Shown: piece after piece, positions 31,964-34,409 of the stretch | How positions within the stretch are numbered: position 1 is the first letter of the stretch | Layout: every line of letters starts with the position of its first letter | Source: CAZTGZ01 sp044339595 | Lineage (GTDB): Bacteria > Bacteroidota > Bacteroidia > NS11-12g > UBA9320 | Assembly: GCA_044339595.1 (NCBI GenBank) | Contig: JBIIVF010000009.1 | Coordinates: 1 to 34,409 of the forward strand | Reading direction: 5' to 3' | Length of the DNA stretch: 34,409 nucleotides | Position numbers and translations under genes: made by a program | The notes under the pieces: generated by a model | The model's input: only the letters and a program-made list of their open reading frames with translations | The model's database searches: none | What the model was told of the DNA's origin: nothing

Positions 31964-32509
31964 TTACCATTGTTTTTGCACCATACCACAATGCAACATT
32001 TCTTCCCCAAAATAGGGATTGACTACCTCTTCATCGTCGCTAATCCACCAAGCACCGGTATCGTCAAATGCCATCGGACAATATTGTTTGTACAAGGTAG
32101 CGGTGTCGGGTTTTACTTTGATGGTAACGGCATAGAGATTTTCACTCAAAGGATAAAAGAACTTGCGCTGCGTTTCGATTTCTTCGGTTTCTCCGATGTT
32201 TTTAAAGTTCTCGCTGATATTGCGCAGTACTTCATCTTGCTCTGTTCCCATAAATTTGAATGCTTCTTTACCTGTCAAAGCCGCAGCATTTGCATTTCCA
32301 TCAATTAAGGCATTCTTAACCGTAAAATAATGGGTCATAATGGTTTTTAATCGGGCACTGTCGATGGTTCCGGTAAATTCTGGTGTTTTTCGTTCTTTTT
32401 CCGGACTTTCTTCAACCACTGCAATTTGCTCGTCGGTTGAAGTGTTTTGATTTCCATTGCATGCTGCAAGGGATATAATTGCGGCCACTAAAATGTATAT
32501 CCATCTCAT
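31964..32509 (-). CDS. DUF3347-domain lipoprotein
   Basis: A 181-residue lipoprotein with signal MRWIYILVAAIISLAAC (Cys17 lipidated), an acidic linker, and a DUF3347 domain from about residue 55. The domain signature is clear: HYFTVKNALIDGNANAAALTGKEAF, then TQRKFFYPLSENLYAV, and at the end YKQYCPMAF, GAWWISDDEEVVNPYFGEEMLHCGMV. The same domain forms the C-terminus of some CusB-type metal efflux adaptors, and the Cys/Met/His cluster (CPM, MLHCG) suggests Cu or Ag binding at the periplasmic face. No copper pump or sensor gene is nearby, so the metal role is inference. Probably co-transcribed with the DinB-like gene. Confidence 0.85.
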   Translation of the reverse strand: MRWIYILVAAIISLAACNGNQNTSTDEQIAVVEESPEKERKTPEFTGTIDSARLKTIMTHYFTVKNALIDGNANAAALTGKEAFKFMGTEQDEVLRNISENFKNIGETEEIETQRKFFYPLSENLYAVTIKVKPDTATLYKQYCPMAFDDTGAWWISDDEEVVNPYFGEEMLHCGMVQKQW

Positions 32510-33130
32510 GCTGCTAATTTAATGCCTGTGCCGGAATAATCGTGTATGATTTATGTCAAATGGGAAGTAAAATCTAAATGATTATCCGTTTGTTTACCTA
32601 ATTGGGCCTTAATCATGAAGTCTTACGAATCATGCTGAAATACTTAACAAAAAGGATTGACTTTATTGAATAATATGTTTTCAGGGCTTTGCCCAAACAT
32701 CAATTTACAATGAACATAATTACGTTAGCCCACTTCCTTTTTTTTCTTGACAAAAAAAAGGAAGCAAAAAAAGTCAAGGCTGTATTTCTCTTTTCTATCC
32801 GCTATGGCCATGCAGGCGCAGGCCACGATGGGAGCCACTTCTTATATTTATAGGAGTTACCTATGTTCTGTGGCCAGTCGATATTTGGAGAAGGAAAAGT
32901 AGTTGAGTCGGCGTTCGCCCATCGCTTTCTTATCTGCTCAATGGGATACTTAGTTTTCACGCCTCCATAACCAAGCGGATCACGAAAAGACAAATAAGGC
33001 CATTTCCCCACCCGCAGTCCCGAAGCTGCAATGATTCATGTATACACTTCTGTATCGGAATAATTCAATGAATAATCCAGTTCATAGTATCCAACTAAAC
33101 TTTAAGGCTAAAAAGGCTAATCACTAAAAT
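32510..33130. other. Gene-poor 620-bp stretch with a structured repeat-like element
   Basis: No convincing gene. A 69-codon minus-strand frame (32802-33011) has no recognisable domain and low-complexity Trp/Pro ends. The only strong structure is the hairpin plus loop complement at 32733-32778, listed separately. The stretch may be remnant DNA. Confidence 0.5.
32733..32778. repeat. Perfect 13-bp hairpin whose loop is complementary to a downstream segment
   Basis: CTTCCTTTTTTTT (32733-32745) pairs perfectly with AAAAAAAAGGAAG (32752-32764). The 6-base loop CTTGAC (32746-32751) is fully complementary to GTCAAG (32773-32778), so an H-type pseudoknot or two exclusive folds are possible. I recall similar elements as dispersed noncoding repeats in Bacteroidota, but cannot confirm this here. 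Confidence 0.6.
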
Positions 33131-33481
33131 CTATGGATGTTTTTTTTGTGGAATGGCCAAACAGACTGCCGCGAATAGAGCAATGAGCATGAGTCCACCG
33201 GTTTCACGGGCTCGCTCAATATTCACGTTGTGCGGAATGGTCTGTTCAAATCCTTCAAATTGAGGAGGCCACTGAAAATAAGCCCAAGTAAGGTTGATCA
33301 AAATAAAAATCGCGATCATCCATTTTGGAAAGGGGATGGTTATTTGTGCCACACTGAATGCCGCTGCCAGCAAATACCAACTGGTCCAGATTATCGGATC
33401 AGGATCATTTAGCTGCAGGTATGCAAAAAAGGTAAAACATGCTGCCCAAAGCCCAAACCAACCTTTAATTAGACTGCTCAT
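33131..33481 (-). CDS. TMEM220-family small membrane protein
   Basis: A 116-residue protein with about four hydrophobic segments. The first (GWFGLWAACFTFFAYLQ) runs into the family signature YLQLNDPDPIIWTSWYLLAA. The others are AQITIPF, WMIAIFILINLTWAYFQWP, and GGLMLIALFAAVCLAIP. Length and layout match the transmembrane 220 family, found in Bacteroidota and animals, with no known function. It lies 39 bp behind the E1 dehydrogenase gene on the same strand and could be co-transcribed. Confidence 0.85.
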   Translation of the reverse strand: MSSLIKGWFGLWAACFTFFAYLQLNDPDPIIWTSWYLLAAAFSVAQITIPFPKWMIAIFILINLTWAYFQWPPQFEGFEQTIPHNVNIERARETGGLMLIALFAAVCLAIPQKKHP

Positions 33482-33520
33482 GGGTTGGTATATTACAGAA
33501 ATGAATTAAAACCTTAAAAT

Positions 33521-34409
33521 TTAAAATTCGAACGCCTGTTGCAGTAACTCTTCATGTTCAGCTTTATGCACATATGCATAACCGGTAGCCGGAGACGCAC
33601 TTGATTTTCTGCTGATTAAGCGAAGTTGTATCGACCAATCATAGCGGAGCAAGTGCATCCAAACACCCATATTTTTGGGTTCTTCTTGAAGCCATACCCA
33701 TTCTGCTTTCTTGTATTTTTTAATCAGTTCAGCCAATTGTTTTTCAGGCAATGGGTACAATTGTTCTAGTCTAACCAAGGCCACATTTTCGTTTCCGATT
33801 TCAGCTTTGCGTTCCACCAAGTCGTAATAGATTTTGCCGGTACACATCACCACTCTTTTAGTTTTGCTTGCGATGGCTTTGTGATCGTCTATCAATTCAC
33901 GAAATCGGACTTTGGTGAAATCTTCAATGCTGCTCACACAGGCCGGATGTCTCAACAAACTCTTCGGAGTAAAAATGATGAGCGGGACCCTAAAATCGCG
34001 ATGCAACTGTCTTCTGAGCGCATGAAACAAGCTGGCAGGGGTTGAACAATTCAGCACTTGCATGTTGTTTTTTGCACAAAGTTGAAGGAATCGCTCCGGT
34101 CTGCCGGATGAATGTTCGGGTCCTTGACCTTCGTAACCATGCGGAAGCAAAAGCGTGATGCCATTAAACCGTTTCCATTTTGTTTCACCTGAAGCAATAA
34201 ACTGATCAATGATAACCTGAGCGCCATTGGCAAAATCGCCGAACTGTGCTTCCCAAATGGTCAGTGTTTCCGGTGCGGTCATTGCATAGCCATATTCAAA
34301 TCCGAGCACGGCATATTCAGACAATAACGAGTTATAAATTTCAAATTTGTTGGGTCCGCCGCTGATGTTTTTTAAAGGAATATATTCGAGTTCGGTATCT
34401 TCCTTTTTA
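33521..34409 (-). CDS. sucA: 2-oxoglutarate dehydrogenase E1 component, C-terminal part (5' end outside window)
   Basis: The C-terminal about 295 residues of the thiamine-diphosphate-dependent E1 subunit that decarboxylates 2-oxoglutarate in the TCA cycle. The frame stays open to the window edge, so the TTG at 34324 is not the start. Visible marks are NSLLSEYAVLGFEYGYAM, TLTIWEAQFGDFANGAQVIIDQF, the transketolase block LLLPHGYEGQGPEHSSGRPERFLQL, and the closing WVWLQEEPKNMGVWMHL and SASPATGYAYVHKAEHEELLQQAF. These separate it from the pyruvate dehydrogenase E1 of other families. It is also called odhA. sucD lies about 27 kb away, so the TCA genes are scattered. Confidence 0.96.
   Translation of the reverse strand, partial: KKEDTELEYIPLKNISGGPNKFEIYNSLLSEYAVLGFEYGYAMTAPETLTIWEAQFGDFANGAQVIIDQFIASGETKWKRFNGITLLLPHGYEGQGPEHSSGRPERFLQLCAKNNMQVLNCSTPASLFHALRRQLHRDFRVPLIIFTPKSLLRHPACVSSIEDFTKVRFRELIDDHKAIASKTKRVVMCTGKIYYDLVERKAEIGNENVALVRLEQLYPLPEKQLAELIKKYKKAEWVWLQEEPKNMGVWMHLLRYDWSIQLRLISRKSSASPATGYAYVHKAEHEELLQQAFEF

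Noticed and set aside
32802..33011. 69-codon minus-strand frame
   Set aside because: No recognisable domain and odd composition; no promoter box. It could be a remnant, but nothing supports a gene.

Overview
The window looks like a chromosomal segment of a member of the Bacteroidota. Three things support this. Two secreted proteins end in type IX secretion (T9SS) C-terminal sorting domains. There is a TonB-dependent receptor with an N-terminal carboxypeptidase-regulatory-like domain. Many genes have a Bacteroidota-type -7 promoter box (TAnnTTTG) 6-22 bp before the start codon and no Shine-Dalgarno sequence. Most of the content is ordinary housekeeping and cell-surface genes. The accessory material lies at about 1.05-2.06 kb, 19.7-23.0 kb and 27.2-33.1 kb.

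Layout. 1-1035: 3' end of metH. 1051-2064 (-): an integrase-like protein of the IS481/rve type whose DDE triad appears to be D-H-H. 2214-6485: a 1423-residue T9SS adhesin-like protein (Tyr-rich beta-helix, CARDB-like domain, six PKD domains). 6636-7514: sucD. 7526-10858 (-): mfd. 10991-11952: a VOC protein and a DUF1905/YdeI-like protein. 12109-16671: a TonB-dependent receptor followed by a T9SS-exported alpha/beta-hydrolase-like protein that lacks its nucleophile serine. 16757-18178: a DEDDh exonuclease fused to a GIY-YIG domain. 18204-19658: a TraB/GumN protein.

19.7-23.0 kb (-) is a compact arsenic operon, arsR-arsM-acr3-arsC, probably with a lipocalin-like lipoprotein at its end. Its promoter has a TTG-N18-TATATTTG core whose -7 box sits inside an ATCG-N8-CGAT palindrome, the likely ArsR operator. 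23.1-25.5 kb: a small lipoprotein, aspS, and tRNA-Arg(CCG) on the other strand, with a shared two-way terminator. 25856-27103 (-): a CNNM/CBS membrane protein.

27.2-28.4 kb holds two neighbouring broken genes: a HerA-like ATPase with an N-terminal frameshift and a large internal deletion, and a YegP/DUF1508 gene with a stop at codon 2 and a frameshift. Next comes an RRM RNA-binding protein with a structured 5' leader.

The most unusual region is 29027-29978. A Y1 (HUH) IS200-like transposase lies between two arrays of exact 32-bp tandem palindromic units (7 copies on the left, 5 on the right plus a degenerate copy). Both arrays have the same orientation, and each is closed by the same 17-bp hairpin CGCCCTTTCAGGGCTGG. 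I read this as a REP/RAYT-type system in which the Y1 enzyme mobilises, or is kept by, the palindromic units. The rest is a Zn-ribbon protein, a methyltransferase, a DinB-like protein with a DUF3347 lipoprotein, a gene-poor 620-bp stretch with a pseudoknot-capable dispersed-repeat-like element, a TMEM220 protein, and the 3' part of the 2-oxoglutarate dehydrogenase E1 gene, which runs off the right edge.
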